Assembly (NCBI GenBank): GCA_964448105.1
Contig: CAYUVK010000016.1
Coordinates: 1 to 60,365 of the forward strand
Length of the DNA: 60,365 nucleotides
Source of the DNA: CAVQBP01 sp964448105
GTDB taxonomy: Bacteria > Bacteroidota > Ignavibacteria > Ignavibacteriales > Ignavibacteriaceae
Direction of reading: 5' to 3'
The notes beneath the pieces were generated by a model. It had not been told where the DNA came from. It saw nothing but the letters and a program-made list of their open reading frames with translations, and did no database searches. The position numbers and the translations under genes were made by a program. Below are positions 34,485-43,583 of this stretch, one piece after another (within the stretch, counting starts at the first letter, position 1; every line of letters starts with the position of its first letter).

Positions 34485-35195
34485 ATGATTAAGTCTTTAA
34501 TATTTGATTTTGGCGGAACTATAGATACAAACGGTATTCACTGGATTGAAATGTTCTGGAGTGAATATAAAAGACATTCGATACAAATCCTGAAAGATGA
34601 ATTTATAAAGGCTTATATTTTTGCAGAGCGGAGAATGAATGATAAAATAAAACCGGGAGATTCATTTAAGTTCATATTGAAGAATCAATTATCCATGCAG
34701 TTTGAATATCTTTTTGATAATAATCTTTTGGATTTTGATGAACATACAATTGACACTGTTGTGGAAGAATGCTATTCATATGTAAAAGAGTGTATATCGT
34801 TATTTAATGATATTATAAGTGAGCTCGCAGATAATTTTTCATTGGCAGTTATTTCAAATTTTTATGGAAATTTGGAAACCGTTTTGAGAGAATTTAATAT
34901 AAGAAATTACTTTAAAGTGATTACAGATTCCGCTTTGTTAAAAATTAGGAAACCTGATCCAAAAATATTTCTTATTACTTTAAGAGAACTTTCAGTCAAA
35001 CCGGAAGAATCTTTTGTAATTGGAGATTCATATGACAATGATATTCAGCCGGCACAAAAAATAGGATGCAAAACAATCTGGTTAATTAATAAAACTTATA
35101 AAGAAAAGGAGGTTACACTTAATCCTGATTATAAAATCTCGTCAGTTAATCAATTAAAATCGATTTTAAAACCAAAAAATATTTTACAAAAATAA
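34485..35195 (+). CDS. HAD-superfamily hydrolase
   Basis: The 236-residue product is a HAD hydrolase with a helical cap. Motif I reads FDFGGTID (residues 6-13): the nucleophile Asp is present but the usual second Asp of DxDxT is Gly, as in some phosphatases of the YihX group. Motif II is VISNFYG near 125, motif III KIRKPDPKIF near 155 and motif IV VIGDSYDNDI near 181. I chose the ATG at 34485 because the earlier in-frame ATG at 34425 lies inside the palindromic element. It would dephosphorylate a cluster intermediate such as inositol phosphate or a lipid-linked inositol phosphate. Confidence 0.8.
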   Translation: MIKSLIFDFGGTIDTNGIHWIEMFWSEYKRHSIQILKDEFIKAYIFAERRMNDKIKPGDSFKFILKNQLSMQFEYLFDNNLLDFDEHTIDTVVEECYSYVKECISLFNDIISELADNFSLAVISNFYGNLETVLREFNIRNYFKVITDSALLKIRKPDPKIFLITLRELSVKPEESFVIGDSYDNDIQPAQKIGCKTIWLINKTYKEKEVTLNPDYKISSVNQLKSILKPKNILQK

Positions 35196-35240
35196 TTTTT
35201 AGTCGAAGTAAAAATTATTAAATAAAGAGAGGAGCGTGTT

Positions 35241-36581
35241 ATGGAAACCTCTGTTCAGGAACCAAAGGGAAAACTTGGAGTTCTAATTGTAGGGTTAAAT
35301 GGAGCAGTTTCTACTACTTTTTTAGCAGGCACGCTTGCCGTTAGAAAAGGATTGGCAGCACCTATTGGCTCACTTACTCAGTTAGCCACAATAAGAATCG
35401 GGAACAGGGCAGAAAATAATTTCCCGCTTATCAAAAACTTTATTTCTATTGCCGATTTAAATGATCTGGTTTTCAGCGGCTGGGATATTAGGGATGAGAA
35501 CTGTTACGAATCGGCTTCATATGCAAAAGTTCTTAAAGAAAGTGATCTGATAAAAGTAAAAGATGAACTCACGAAAATTCATCCCATGCCGGGTGTTTTC
35601 GAACAGCGCTTTGTTGTCAGATTAAAAGGAACTTATGTAAAAAAGGGGACCAATAAATTTGGTTTAATGGAACAGTTGAGATTAGACATACAAAATTTCA
35701 AGCAGGAAAATAATCTTGATAGACTTGTAATGATATGGTGCGGAAGCACTGAAATATTTCTGCCGATGAATGAAATCTTTAATGATATTAAATCATTTGA
35801 AGAAGGGATGAGAAATAACCATCCTGAAATTTCGCCAAGCATGCTGTATACTTATGCTGCAATTGCCGAAGGTGTCCCTTATATAAATGGTGCACCAAAT
35901 CTTTCGGCAGAAATTCCTGCACTACTGAAATTTGCCGAAAATCAAAATGTAGCGATTGCAGGCAAAGATTTTAAGACCGGGCAGACTATGATAAAAACTG
36001 TTATTGCGCCGATGCTTAAAGCAAGGATGCTTGGATTGAATGGATGGTTCTCTACAAATATTCTTGGAAACCGTGACGGCGAAGTGCTGGATGATCCGAG
36101 CTCATTTAGAACAAAAGAAGTCAGCAAGTTATCCGTCTTAAATTCAATTTTGCAGCCGGAATTGTATAATGACCTTTATTCAAAATTTTATCATAAAGTC
36201 CGGATCGATTATTATCCGCCGCGCGGTGATAACAAAGAAGGCTGGGATAATATAGATATATTCGGCTGGCTTGGTTACCAGATGGAATTAAAAATAAATT
36301 TTCTCTGCAGGGACTCTATTTTGGCAGCTCCAATCGTTCTTGATTTAATTTTATTTATGGACCTTGCTCAAAGGAGTAATTTATCGGGGATCCAGGAGTG
36401 GTTGTCGTTCTATTTTAAATGCCCTATGCATTCGGAAAATGTTGTACCGGAGCATGATTTGTTCATTCAACTGATGAAATTAAAAAATACCTTAAGAAAA
36501 CTAAAAGGTGAGCTGCCGATTACTCATCTTGATTCAAACGGTGTAGATCATCTAATTGAAAATATGGAAAATATGTTCTAA
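35241..36581 (+). CDS. ino1: myo-Inositol-phosphate synthase
   Basis: The enzyme isomerises glucose 6-phosphate to myo-inositol 3-phosphate (1L numbering) with internal NAD redox, the only de novo source of inositol. The 446-residue product begins with the NAD loop LIVGLNGAVSTTFLAG (residues 14-29). The active-site region GKDFKTGQTMIKTV near 246 and GLNGWFSTNILGNRDGEVL near 271, with catalytic lysines, is nearly the family consensus, and YYPPRGDNKEGWDNIDIFGW near 324 follows. Length is close to bacterial/archaeal relatives. A strong AGAGAGGAG ribosome site precedes the ATG. It closes the run and gives the strongest clue to its product. Confidence 0.93.
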   Translation: METSVQEPKGKLGVLIVGLNGAVSTTFLAGTLAVRKGLAAPIGSLTQLATIRIGNRAENNFPLIKNFISIADLNDLVFSGWDIRDENCYESASYAKVLKESDLIKVKDELTKIHPMPGVFEQRFVVRLKGTYVKKGTNKFGLMEQLRLDIQNFKQENNLDRLVMIWCGSTEIFLPMNEIFNDIKSFEEGMRNNHPEISPSMLYTYAAIAEGVPYINGAPNLSAEIPALLKFAENQNVAIAGKDFKTGQTMIKTVIAPMLKARMLGLNGWFSTNILGNRDGEVLDDPSSFRTKEVSKLSVLNSILQPELYNDLYSKFYHKVRIDYYPPRGDNKEGWDNIDIFGWLGYQMELKINFLCRDSILAAPIVLDLILFMDLAQRSNLSGIQEWLSFYFKCPMHSENVVPEHDLFIQLMKLKNTLRKLKGELPITHLDSNGVDHLIENMENMF

Positions 36582-36639
36582 CATACTCAAAGAGGTTGTT
36601 TAAAAAGTTTTGTAAGTACAAGTATCTTTTGTAACAACC

Positions 36640-36667
36640 GCTTATTTTAACTTTTAATAAGCATTTT
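36640..36667 (+). terminator. Terminator after the inositol-phosphate synthase gene
   Basis: GCTTATT (36640-36646) pairs with AATAAGC (36656-36662) around a 9-base loop and is followed by ATTTTT. It lies about 60 bases after the stop of the last gene of the run and would end the transcript there. Confidence 0.5.
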
Positions 36668-36790
36668 TAAACTTCAAAATAGATGCTGCTATAAAATTAG
36701 CATCATTTCCCTTCATTTCTTCAAATATTATTTTTAATATTTAAAGCAACATTTCTTTCACTTATGTATCTATAATAGAAAAGAGGAGAT

Positions 36791-37316
36791 GTGAATATCA
36801 GCAGTAATCAAATAATAGAATTTACAATTGTATTCAACCGGCATAAGAATAAAATTTTTAATTATGTCTTAAAAATGGTTAATGATAGAATGCTTACCGA
36901 AGATATTGTTCAAAATGTATTCTTAAAGTTATATGAGAATTTAGATTCAATTAAAAATAAGAATAACATTTCATATTGACTTTTTACCACTGCAAGAAAT
37001 GAGATCTATGGATATTACAGGAGTAAAAAATCAAGAGTAGACCAGTTTAATGTTTATGATTACGGAAGAAATAGAGATGGAATTCCTCGAAAATCTTGAA
37101 GAAATTTTTGAGCTTAAAGAGATGAAGGAAATAATTCTAAAAGAACTGGATAACATCGCGATTGAACAAAGAGAACCTTTTATAATGAAAGAATTCAGCG
37201 GATTGAGTTATAAGGAAATTGCTTCAATTATGGATATCGATGAAAATACAGTTAAAAGCAGGTTATATAAAACACGGCAAAAATTAATTCAAAGGATTTC
37301 AAAAATAGTAAACTGA
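36791..37316 (+). pseudogene. ECF sigma factor gene broken by a TGA codon and a frameshift
   Basis: The first frame (GTG at 36791 with GAGGAG before it) encodes region 2: FNYVLKMVNDRMLTEDIVQNVF and onwards to NISY, then TGA at 36977-36979. The frame resumes at once with LFTTARNEIYGYYRSKK, so the TGA sits where sigma factors have Trp (WLFTIARN). In the linker, between about 37040 and 37097, the reading moves to another frame, which encodes region 4 (FSGLSYKEIASIMDIDENTV to KTRQKLIQ). Two lesions make this a pseudogene unless they are sequencing errors. The downstream anti-sigma-like and TonB_C genes are intact. Confidence 0.8.
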
Positions 37317-37349
37317 AATGACGATTAAGTAAAAGGTAAAGGAATTAAA

Positions 37350-37817
37350 ATGAGTACCGACATTAAAAAACTAATAAATGAATATTTTGACTGCGAACTT
37401 GAAAAGAGTGAAGAAGTCGTTTTGTTTTCCATTCTTTCACAGAATGAAGAAGCACGCGATTATTTCAAAAAGCTTAATATTATTAGAACATCGTTAAATG
37501 AATCCCGTGAAGAATTTCCTTTAGAGCTTGAAGAAAGAATATTTCACACTATAGGAAATACAAATCAAAAGAGAAGAAGCTTTTTCACTTTACATAATTT
37601 TTTTGCTGTTGGTTCTTATGCTGTCGCTGTAATTTTATTAATTGTCAGCATCATTTTTTTTAACAAAATTAATGATTATAAGAAGGAGATGGAGGATGCA
37701 GTTAATATAATTTCAACTAAAAGTGAAACAATAGAATTACTGATGAGGAATACACTTCCCACCACTGAAGTTAAAGCAAAATTTCCTAATGAAATAATTA
37801 TAAAATCAAATCTGTGA
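37350..37817 (+). CDS. Putative anti-sigma factor, membrane-anchored
   Basis: The 155-residue product has a soluble N-terminal part starting with TDIKKLINEYFDCELEKSEE, which resembles the helical start of zf-HC2-like anti-sigma proteins but lacks the His-Cys-Cys zinc set. One membrane helix (about residues 88-108, VGSYAVAVILLIVSIIFF) and a coiled periplasmic tail follow. The position, 34 bases after the sigma pseudogene, supports an anti-sigma role. The sigma partner appears broken here, so the gene may have lost its target or may control another factor. Confidence 0.6.
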   Translation: MSTDIKKLINEYFDCELEKSEEVVLFSILSQNEEARDYFKKLNIIRTSLNESREEFPLELEERIFHTIGNTNQKRRSFFTLHNFFAVGSYAVAVILLIVSIIFFNKINDYKKEMEDAVNIISTKSETIELLMRNTLPTTEVKAKFPNEIIIKSNL

Positions 37818-37824
37818 GGTTAAA

Positions 37825-38556
37825 ATGAAAAATGTAATAAAATCCTTATTAGTTCTTTTATTAATTACTTTTGGCTGCAAAGGGAAAGACACAGTTGAAG
37901 TAATACCAAATTATAATGAAATATATTTGCCGGTTTCTAAAGTTGATTCCGCGCCTAAATTAATTGATGGAAATGAGAAAGAACTTTCGGATAAGATTAC
38001 CCAAGAGATAAAAAACTTAAATATGGAAGGAGAAGTAAAACTGGACTACAAACTTTTAGTTGATGAAAATGGTAATGTAGAAAAAGTCGAGGTTGTTCAA
38101 AGTCCTGATAAAGCCTTAACAGATATAGCTGTAAGTCAATTCGAAAACTGGAAATTCCTGCCGGCAATGAAAAATAATAAAAATGTGAAATCCCAATACA
38201 GATGGTATTTTAATACAGGAGAAAATAAAGTCAGTATGGCTAATGTAAACCCTGATGACTTCCTTTCAGAGGTTGATCAAATGCCTGAACCGATTGGTGG
38301 TAATTATGCAATTCAAGAAAATGTCAAGTACCCGGTAAAGGCAAAAGAATCAGGTAAAGAGGGAAAAGTTTTCGTAAGAGCATATATTGATGAAAATGGT
38401 AATGTTGTCGGAACTGAAGTAATTAAAAGTGCGGGTTCAGACTTAGATGTAGCAGCGCAGACAGCAATTACGAAAACAAAATTTAAACCTGCCATTCAAA
38501 ATGGTAAAAAAGTTAAAGTCCAAATTGTTGTACCTATAGCATTCAAGCTTGGTTAG
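37825..38556 (+). CDS. Lipoprotein with two TonB C-terminal domains
   Basis: The 243-residue product has a lipoprotein signal (LLITFGC, Cys near residue 18). Two TonB_C-like domains follow. The first is at about residues 60-135 (LDYKLLVDENGNVEKVEVV, then AVSQFENWKFLPAMKN) and the second at about 155-243 (YPVKAKESGKEGKVFVRAYI, then TKFKPAIQNGKKVKVQI). Doubling of the domain without an N-terminal ExbB/D-linked helix is unusual for an energy transducer; such proteins in Bacteroidota may bind barrels or act in envelope sensing. The gene starts 7 bases after the anti-sigma-like gene, so both are one unit. Confidence 0.78.
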   Translation: MKNVIKSLLVLLLITFGCKGKDTVEVIPNYNEIYLPVSKVDSAPKLIDGNEKELSDKITQEIKNLNMEGEVKLDYKLLVDENGNVEKVEVVQSPDKALTDIAVSQFENWKFLPAMKNNKNVKSQYRWYFNTGENKVSMANVNPDDFLSEVDQMPEPIGGNYAIQENVKYPVKAKESGKEGKVFVRAYIDENGNVVGTEVIKSAGSDLDVAAQTAITKTKFKPAIQNGKKVKVQIVVPIAFKLG

Positions 38557-38587
38557 AATCATCTTTTCCTTATAATAAATTTATTAC

Positions 38588-38629
38588 AATCTTACTCTTA
38601 ATTTCAAAGTTAAGAGTAAGATTTTTTAT
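38588..38629. terminator. Strong bidirectional terminator
   Basis: A perfect 14-base stem, AATCTTACTCTTAA (38588-38601) with TTAAGAGTAAGATT (38610-38623), has an 8-base loop and is followed by TTTTTATTTT. It lies between the TonB_C lipoprotein gene and the convergent dehydratase gene and can serve both. Confidence 0.85.
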
Positions 38630-38630
38630 T

Positions 38631-39578
38631 TTATTCTTTCAATATTTTTATCATCGTTTCAGAATCTATATTACCACCGCTTACAATTACTCCGATTCTT
38701 CCTGGAGCCTCCACTTTCCTACTTAATAAAGCAGCAATCCCCAAAGCGCCGGAAGGTTCAACAACTAATTTCATTCTGAAGAATAAAAATTTTACCGCTT
38801 CAATAATATCTTGTTCGGAAACTGTTTTCATTTCATCAACATATTGAAGAACAAGAGGAAATGTCAATTTCCCAAGAGATGCTGTTCTTGTTCCGTCTGC
38901 AATTGTCGGTGGATTTTTTACAGTGTGAAGGGTTTTAGTGTAAAAAGATTTCACTGCATCATCAGCAACTTCAGGTTCAATACCAATTACTTTGCATAGT
39001 GGAGATAAATTTTTAGCCGAAATTGCTGAACCGCTTAACAGACCTCCACCGCCGCAAGGAACCAATAAATAATCCAGATTTCCGACTTCTTCAAACAACT
39101 CTTTTGCGACTGTCCCCTGCCCTGCAATTATATCTTCATGATCATAAGGCGGAATTAAAGTATAATTATTTTTAGAAATTAATTCTTGTGCTAATTCTTC
39201 ACGTGTAGTGGTTTCCGGATCATATTCAATTATGAATGCACCATAATTTTTTGTTGCATTTTTCTTTATTATAGGAGCATTATTCGGCATTACAATAAAG
39301 GCTTTTACATCCAGCATTTTACAAACCAAAGCGATTGCCTGAGCATGATTGCCTGAGGAATATGTTATAACTCCTTTTGATTTTTGTTTTTCGTTTAGTT
39401 GAGAAACAGCATTATACGCTCCCCTAAATTTAAATGCTCCTACTTTCTGGAAGTTTTCACATTTTAAATAAACTTCCGAGTTAATCAATCTATTTAAAGT
39501 GGATGAAGTAAAAACAGGGGTTTTGTTTGCAATTCCTTTTAGTCTATCCGAAGCAGCAAGAATTTTTTCGTAATTCAT
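38631..39578 (-). CDS. PLP-dependent threonine/serine dehydratase-like enzyme
   Basis: The 315-residue product is a fold-type II PLP enzyme of the catabolic threonine dehydratase/serine racemase group: PLP lysine in GAFKFRGAYNAV near residue 52, TYSSGNHAQAIAL near 72, PCGGGGLLSGSA near 174 (phosphate-binding glycine loop) and IVSGGNIDSE near the end. No C-terminal ACT domain is present, so it is not the feedback-regulated IlvA type. It may deaminate threonine or serine or racemise serine or hydroxyaspartate. Since citramalate synthase is present, isoleucine need not depend on it. Confidence 0.87.
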   Translation of the reverse strand: MNYEKILAASDRLKGIANKTPVFTSSTLNRLINSEVYLKCENFQKVGAFKFRGAYNAVSQLNEKQKSKGVITYSSGNHAQAIALVCKMLDVKAFIVMPNNAPIIKKNATKNYGAFIIEYDPETTTREELAQELISKNNYTLIPPYDHEDIIAGQGTVAKELFEEVGNLDYLLVPCGGGGLLSGSAISAKNLSPLCKVIGIEPEVADDAVKSFYTKTLHTVKNPPTIADGTRTASLGKLTFPLVLQYVDEMKTVSEQDIIEAVKFLFFRMKLVVEPSGALGIAALLSRKVEAPGRIGVIVSGGNIDSETMIKILKE

Positions 39579-39655
39579 TATTCAAGTATTTACTATTAAA
39601 GCCTAATGAATGAATGTTTGATTGAATGGCTGAATGACAACATACAACCAACCAC

Positions 39656-39680
39656 CCGGCTTCGCTAAAAGCTTCGCCGG
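39656..39680. repeat. GC-rich imperfect hairpin
   Basis: CCGGC (39656-39660) pairs with GCCGG (39676-39680) and an inner GCT with AGC, separated by symmetric TTC/TTC mismatches and an AAA loop. It is a GC-rich island in AT-rich sequence, just after the oxidoreductase gene on its strand, and may serve as a terminator or a small palindromic element. Confidence 0.5.
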
Positions 39681-39692
39681 AAGGGCAAGTAC

Positions 39693-40673
39693 TTACATAT
39701 TCAAAGCATCAAGGATTGTTTTGAGATCTTTGTAACCTTCTTCAAAAGTACTTTTTATTTTCGTTCCTTTACGAATTGCAGAATAAAAATCTTCGAACTC
39801 TTCTTTAAATCCATTTCCAGCTTTAATTTCTTCTTTAATTTCATTTTTGTCACCAGTTAATCGATTTGAGGAATAAGTTTTTAAAGTAATAATATCACCA
39901 TCTGTAGCAACACTCCCTTTATTACCAAAGATTACCAACCTGTTTTCATAATTATATGGTGTGCTAAAAAACAGAAGTAATGAACCAGTAACATCATTCG
40001 GAAATTTCATTTGTAAATTACAAGTATCAACCTTTCCAATATCAGGATTTATACTTTGTACAATCATGGAAACAGGTGTAATTTCTCCAAAGAGAAGTCT
40101 TAATGCCGCAATACTGTGAACCCCGCCGTCGGTTATAAACCCTCCTTTATATTGATGCTGCCTGCGCCATCCAATCTGTCCATATTCATTCTCATGCACA
40201 TGATCAAAAGTATACCATACAAAGGTAAACGGTTTACCAATACTCCCGTCGTCAATTATTTCCTTTATTCTATTATACAGTCTTTTATACCTGAAATTTT
40301 CAGCAAGCAGCATAACAGTCTTATATTTGTTTGGGAATTCCAGCATTTTTTTTGCATCCTCAAGATTTGCTGCTAAAGGTTTTTCAAGGATAACATGTTT
40401 TCCTGCTTCCAAAGCATCTTTGGTTGCCTGATAATTCAAATCAATTGGTAATGCAATATCAACAGCTTTAATACCCTTTCTTTTTAGTAGATCTTTATAA
40501 TCAAGAAAATAAGGAACACCACCAACCATTGAAGAGAATTCTTTTGCTTTTGGTTCGGTATGGTTACTAACAGCTGCAATTTCAAATTCATTTTTTAATT
40601 CCTTAAGAGCAGGATAATGTAAATTTTTTGCAGCTAAACCGCATCCTATAATTCCGAGTTTAATTCTTTCCAT
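39693..40673 (-). CDS. Gfo/Idh/MocA-family oxidoreductase
   Basis: The 326-residue product has the nucleotide-binding start LGIIGCGLAAKNLHYPAL (residues 6-23), the EKPLAANLEDAKK box near 96, and the GGFITDGGVHSIAALR active-site segment near 174 with Asp and His. The IGWRRQHQYKGG stretch before it is common in sugar dehydrogenases. It would oxidise or reduce a sugar-like substrate with NAD(P). It is far from the inositol run and on the other strand, with only about 35% apparent likeness to the member at 32362 by eye, so I treat the two as unrelated in task. Confidence 0.82.
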   Translation of the reverse strand: MERIKLGIIGCGLAAKNLHYPALKELKNEFEIAAVSNHTEPKAKEFSSMVGGVPYFLDYKDLLKRKGIKAVDIALPIDLNYQATKDALEAGKHVILEKPLAANLEDAKKMLEFPNKYKTVMLLAENFRYKRLYNRIKEIIDDGSIGKPFTFVWYTFDHVHENEYGQIGWRRQHQYKGGFITDGGVHSIAALRLLFGEITPVSMIVQSINPDIGKVDTCNLQMKFPNDVTGSLLLFFSTPYNYENRLVIFGNKGSVATDGDIITLKTYSSNRLTGDKNEIKEEIKAGNGFKEEFEDFYSAIRKGTKIKSTFEEGYKDLKTILDALNM

Positions 40674-40714
40674 TTTATATAATATTAATTATAAATAAAT
40701 AAATTTTAGACTTT

Positions 40715-40763
40715 AACCTTCGAGGTTTTCAATTTATAATAAACATGGCTAACCTAGAAGGTT
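40715..40763. repeat. Two copies of an AACCT-N3-AGGTT hairpin
   Basis: AACCTTCGAGGTT (40715-40727) and AACCTAGAAGGTT (40751-40763) share 5-base arms with different 3-base loops, 23 bases apart, in the gap after the M16 peptidase gene. The second has T-rich sequence after it. They may terminate the peptidase transcript or be copies of a small dispersed palindrome. Confidence 0.5.
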
Positions 40764-40769
40764 TTTATT

Positions 40770-43583
40770 TTAATTTTTATCAGACTGCTCTGATTTTTCA
40801 GGATACAATACTACTTTAACATAATTCTTCATGTTGAAATATTTTTTTGCAGCTTCCTGAATTTCTTGGGCATCGAGATTTGAAATTCTTTCAGGATATT
40901 TATTAATTTCTGAAAGATCCATATCATTAAAAAGGTATCTTTGTAAAAGGTTAAGCCAGTATTTGTTTTCCTTTAACTTTGTTTCACGCTCCCTTATTTG
41001 TGTTTCTTTCACTTTGGTAATATAAATCGGAGCAACCGGAACCTGCTTCAGACTATCAATTTGCTGAAAGGCATCTTCAACTAATTCATTAACTCTCTCG
41101 GGTGCGCATCCCCAAGTAATAGTAATGTTGTATTTTTCTTCAGGATATTTTTCTCCGACACCATATACTCCCACACCATACGTACCGCTTTTATCCTCCC
41201 TAAGGACTTCCCTTAGTTTAATTCTTAAAACATCAAGCATAGAATTAAGTTTGTAACTGTTTTCATAGCTCCAGTTAAAAGGACCTGTAAAAGTTATATT
41301 TACCCTGCTTTTAGGTTCAATACCTTTTATTACTTTTTTATCAACAATTCCTTTAGGTGGATTTATTTTAAGGTCTCTCCAATTTTCATTTCTATTTACG
41401 GAAGGTAGAGTACCTATATAACTTTCAATAAAGGGTTTGATACTATCAGGTGTAAAATTTCCAACGAAAATAAATGTAAAATCGGAAGCATCGGCAAAGC
41501 GGTTTTTATATATCCGGTAAGACTTATCCATATCCATTTTATTTAACCTATCTAGAGTCCATGGCTCGCGTCTGTAATTATACTGGCTAAGTGTATTTTG
41601 AAGTGTATCATGGAAGGCTGTTTCAGGACTTGCATTTCTATTCTCTAACCAGCTTTTTAATCTAGATTCATACGAAAGAAATGCAGCACTATCTACTCTT
41701 GGAGAAGTAAAATATGAATATATAAGTTCAAACATAGTTTTTAAATCTTTGGGAGCAGCCGACCCGGAAATTCCTTCGGATAGCTCACCTATATATGGTG
41801 ATACATTAACTATTTTACCCGCTAATTTTTTTTGAAGCTCTATATAATTAAAATTTCCTATTCCGCTTAATTGAACTATTGCCGTAGAAGTCGCAGCAGT
41901 GACATATTCGGAATCGGGAATTAATGAATTTCCCCCTGGACTAAATCCCTGGAAAAGAATTTCATCATTTTTAAAATCCGTTGGTTTTAAATAAACTTTA
42001 ACACCATTTGATAAAGTCCATTCAATTAATCCTAAAGAATCATACTTTTGTTCATTAGTTAATTTTGCTGGTTCAGGAACTTTCTCAACTAACGGCTGAT
42101 CAGATACTTTATCTTCATAAGCAGTGATTTTTTCATGTTTAATTTTGTTTAAAATGGACTCAAGTTTTTCTTTATCCGGGACCACTAAGCCATCCTTTTG
42201 GGGAGCACTTACTAAGACAACTTCGCTCTTATTCATCCACTTATTGCCGAGATCATTTATTTCACTAAGTTCAATTCCTGGTAAGTATTTTTTCTGCAAA
42301 TTATACTCATACTCAATGCCGGGGATAGGTTCATCAGTTAAGAAATTCCTGGTATATTCTGAAGCAAAAGAACTTGATTCTGTTTTATTTCTTTCATTAT
42401 ATGCTTTCTCAATATAACTGAGCATATCTTCTTTTTCTCTTTGCAGTTCTGTTTGAGTAAAACCGAATTCTTTTATACGTTTAGCTTCCCTTAACAAAGT
42501 TTCCAATCCTTTTTCAATTCCATTATCTTTAACACCAGCAGCCAGTATATATGCTTCTTTAGTTCTTACAATTCTTCCTTTGCCGGAATAACCATAAATA
42601 AACGGCGGGTTGGGCTGTTGGGCTAATTCCTGAAGTCTATTGTTAAGCATTCCGTTATATAACTGTTCAACTAAGCTTTGTCTATAGTCTTTTACAGTTG
42701 CCTGGGGTGAAACCGGCAGTTTATAGTAGAGTTCAACTTGTGTTGAAGTTGCTTCAGGATCGGTTACTATAGAAAACAATGTTGAATCATTATCCGGTAC
42801 AGGATATGCTTTTCTTACTCTTTCATTTTTAGGATCTGGAATATTTGAAAAATGTTCTTTTATTAATTTTTCTATCCAATCTTTATTAAAATCTCCGACA
42901 GCAATAACAGCCATTAAATCCGGTCGGTACCAATCTTTGTAGAAATTGATCAATGTTTGATGTTTAAAATTTTCTAATATATCTTTTTTGCCAATTGGAA
43001 GCCTTTCTGCATAACGCGAATCTTTTAATAAAACAGGAAATTGTTTGTCACGGATTCTTGCCGAAGCACCTCTTCCCAAACGCCACTCTTCAATTACTAC
43101 TCCCCTTTCTTTATCAATTTCAACACTATCAAAACTTAAATTATGAGCCCAGTCTTCTAAAATCTGGAACCCTTTTTTCACCATATCCGAACTATCAGTT
43201 GGAACTTCAATCATATATACTGTTTCATCAAAACTTGTATAAGCATTAATGTCCGGTCCAAATCGCATTCCGATAGATTCCAGGTAATTGATTAATTCCT
43301 GTTTTGCAAAATGCTTGGTTCCGTTAAATGCCATGTGTTCATTTAAATGAGCCAAACCCTGTTGATTTTCATTCTCAAGTATAGAGCCTGCATTAACGAC
43401 CAACCTTAAAAATGCACGATCTTCAGGTTTTTTATTTTCACGTATATAATATTTTAAGCCATTATCCAAAGTCCCGATTGTAATTTTGGGATCGACCGGT
43501 ATTGTATCATTTAAAGCAATATTATGTTGCGCTAATGTTAACCCGGAAAAGACTAAAAAGACAATTATTTTTAACGTGGTCAT
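40770..43583 (-). CDS. M16 zinc peptidase, two-domain, exported
   Basis: The product of about 937 residues starts at the ATG at 43583: AAGGGAAA lies just upstream and the protein then opens with a signal peptide (TTLKIIVFLVFSGLTLAQ). The earlier in-frame ATG at 43619 would put a polar stretch before it. The N-terminal M16 half carries the inverted zinc motif HLNEH in GLAHLNEHMAFNGT near residue 82, and the conserved later glutamate helps bind zinc. The C-terminal half (from about residue 520) is the inactive M16_C repeat. It is a periplasmic clam-shell protease for short peptides. It has no operon partners. Confidence 0.9.
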   Translation of the reverse strand: MTTLKIIVFLVFSGLTLAQHNIALNDTIPVDPKITIGTLDNGLKYYIRENKKPEDRAFLRLVVNAGSILENENQQGLAHLNEHMAFNGTKHFAKQELINYLESIGMRFGPDINAYTSFDETVYMIEVPTDSSDMVKKGFQILEDWAHNLSFDSVEIDKERGVVIEEWRLGRGASARIRDKQFPVLLKDSRYAERLPIGKKDILENFKHQTLINFYKDWYRPDLMAVIAVGDFNKDWIEKLIKEHFSNIPDPKNERVRKAYPVPDNDSTLFSIVTDPEATSTQVELYYKLPVSPQATVKDYRQSLVEQLYNGMLNNRLQELAQQPNPPFIYGYSGKGRIVRTKEAYILAAGVKDNGIEKGLETLLREAKRIKEFGFTQTELQREKEDMLSYIEKAYNERNKTESSSFASEYTRNFLTDEPIPGIEYEYNLQKKYLPGIELSEINDLGNKWMNKSEVVLVSAPQKDGLVVPDKEKLESILNKIKHEKITAYEDKVSDQPLVEKVPEPAKLTNEQKYDSLGLIEWTLSNGVKVYLKPTDFKNDEILFQGFSPGGNSLIPDSEYVTAATSTAIVQLSGIGNFNYIELQKKLAGKIVNVSPYIGELSEGISGSAAPKDLKTMFELIYSYFTSPRVDSAAFLSYESRLKSWLENRNASPETAFHDTLQNTLSQYNYRREPWTLDRLNKMDMDKSYRIYKNRFADASDFTFIFVGNFTPDSIKPFIESYIGTLPSVNRNENWRDLKINPPKGIVDKKVIKGIEPKSRVNITFTGPFNWSYENSYKLNSMLDVLRIKLREVLREDKSGTYGVGVYGVGEKYPEEKYNITITWGCAPERVNELVEDAFQQIDSLKQVPVAPIYITKVKETQIRERETKLKENKYWLNLLQRYLFNDMDLSEINKYPERISNLDAQEIQEAAKKYFNMKNYVKVVLYPEKSEQSDKN

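Noticed and set aside
29158..36581. Di-myo-inositol-phosphate (osmolyte) pathway as the product of the run
   Set aside because: MIPS, a nucleotidyltransferase and a CDP-alcohol transferase would fit, but the MlaEFD, flippase-like and amination genes point to a membrane lipid instead. It remains an alternative, not excluded.
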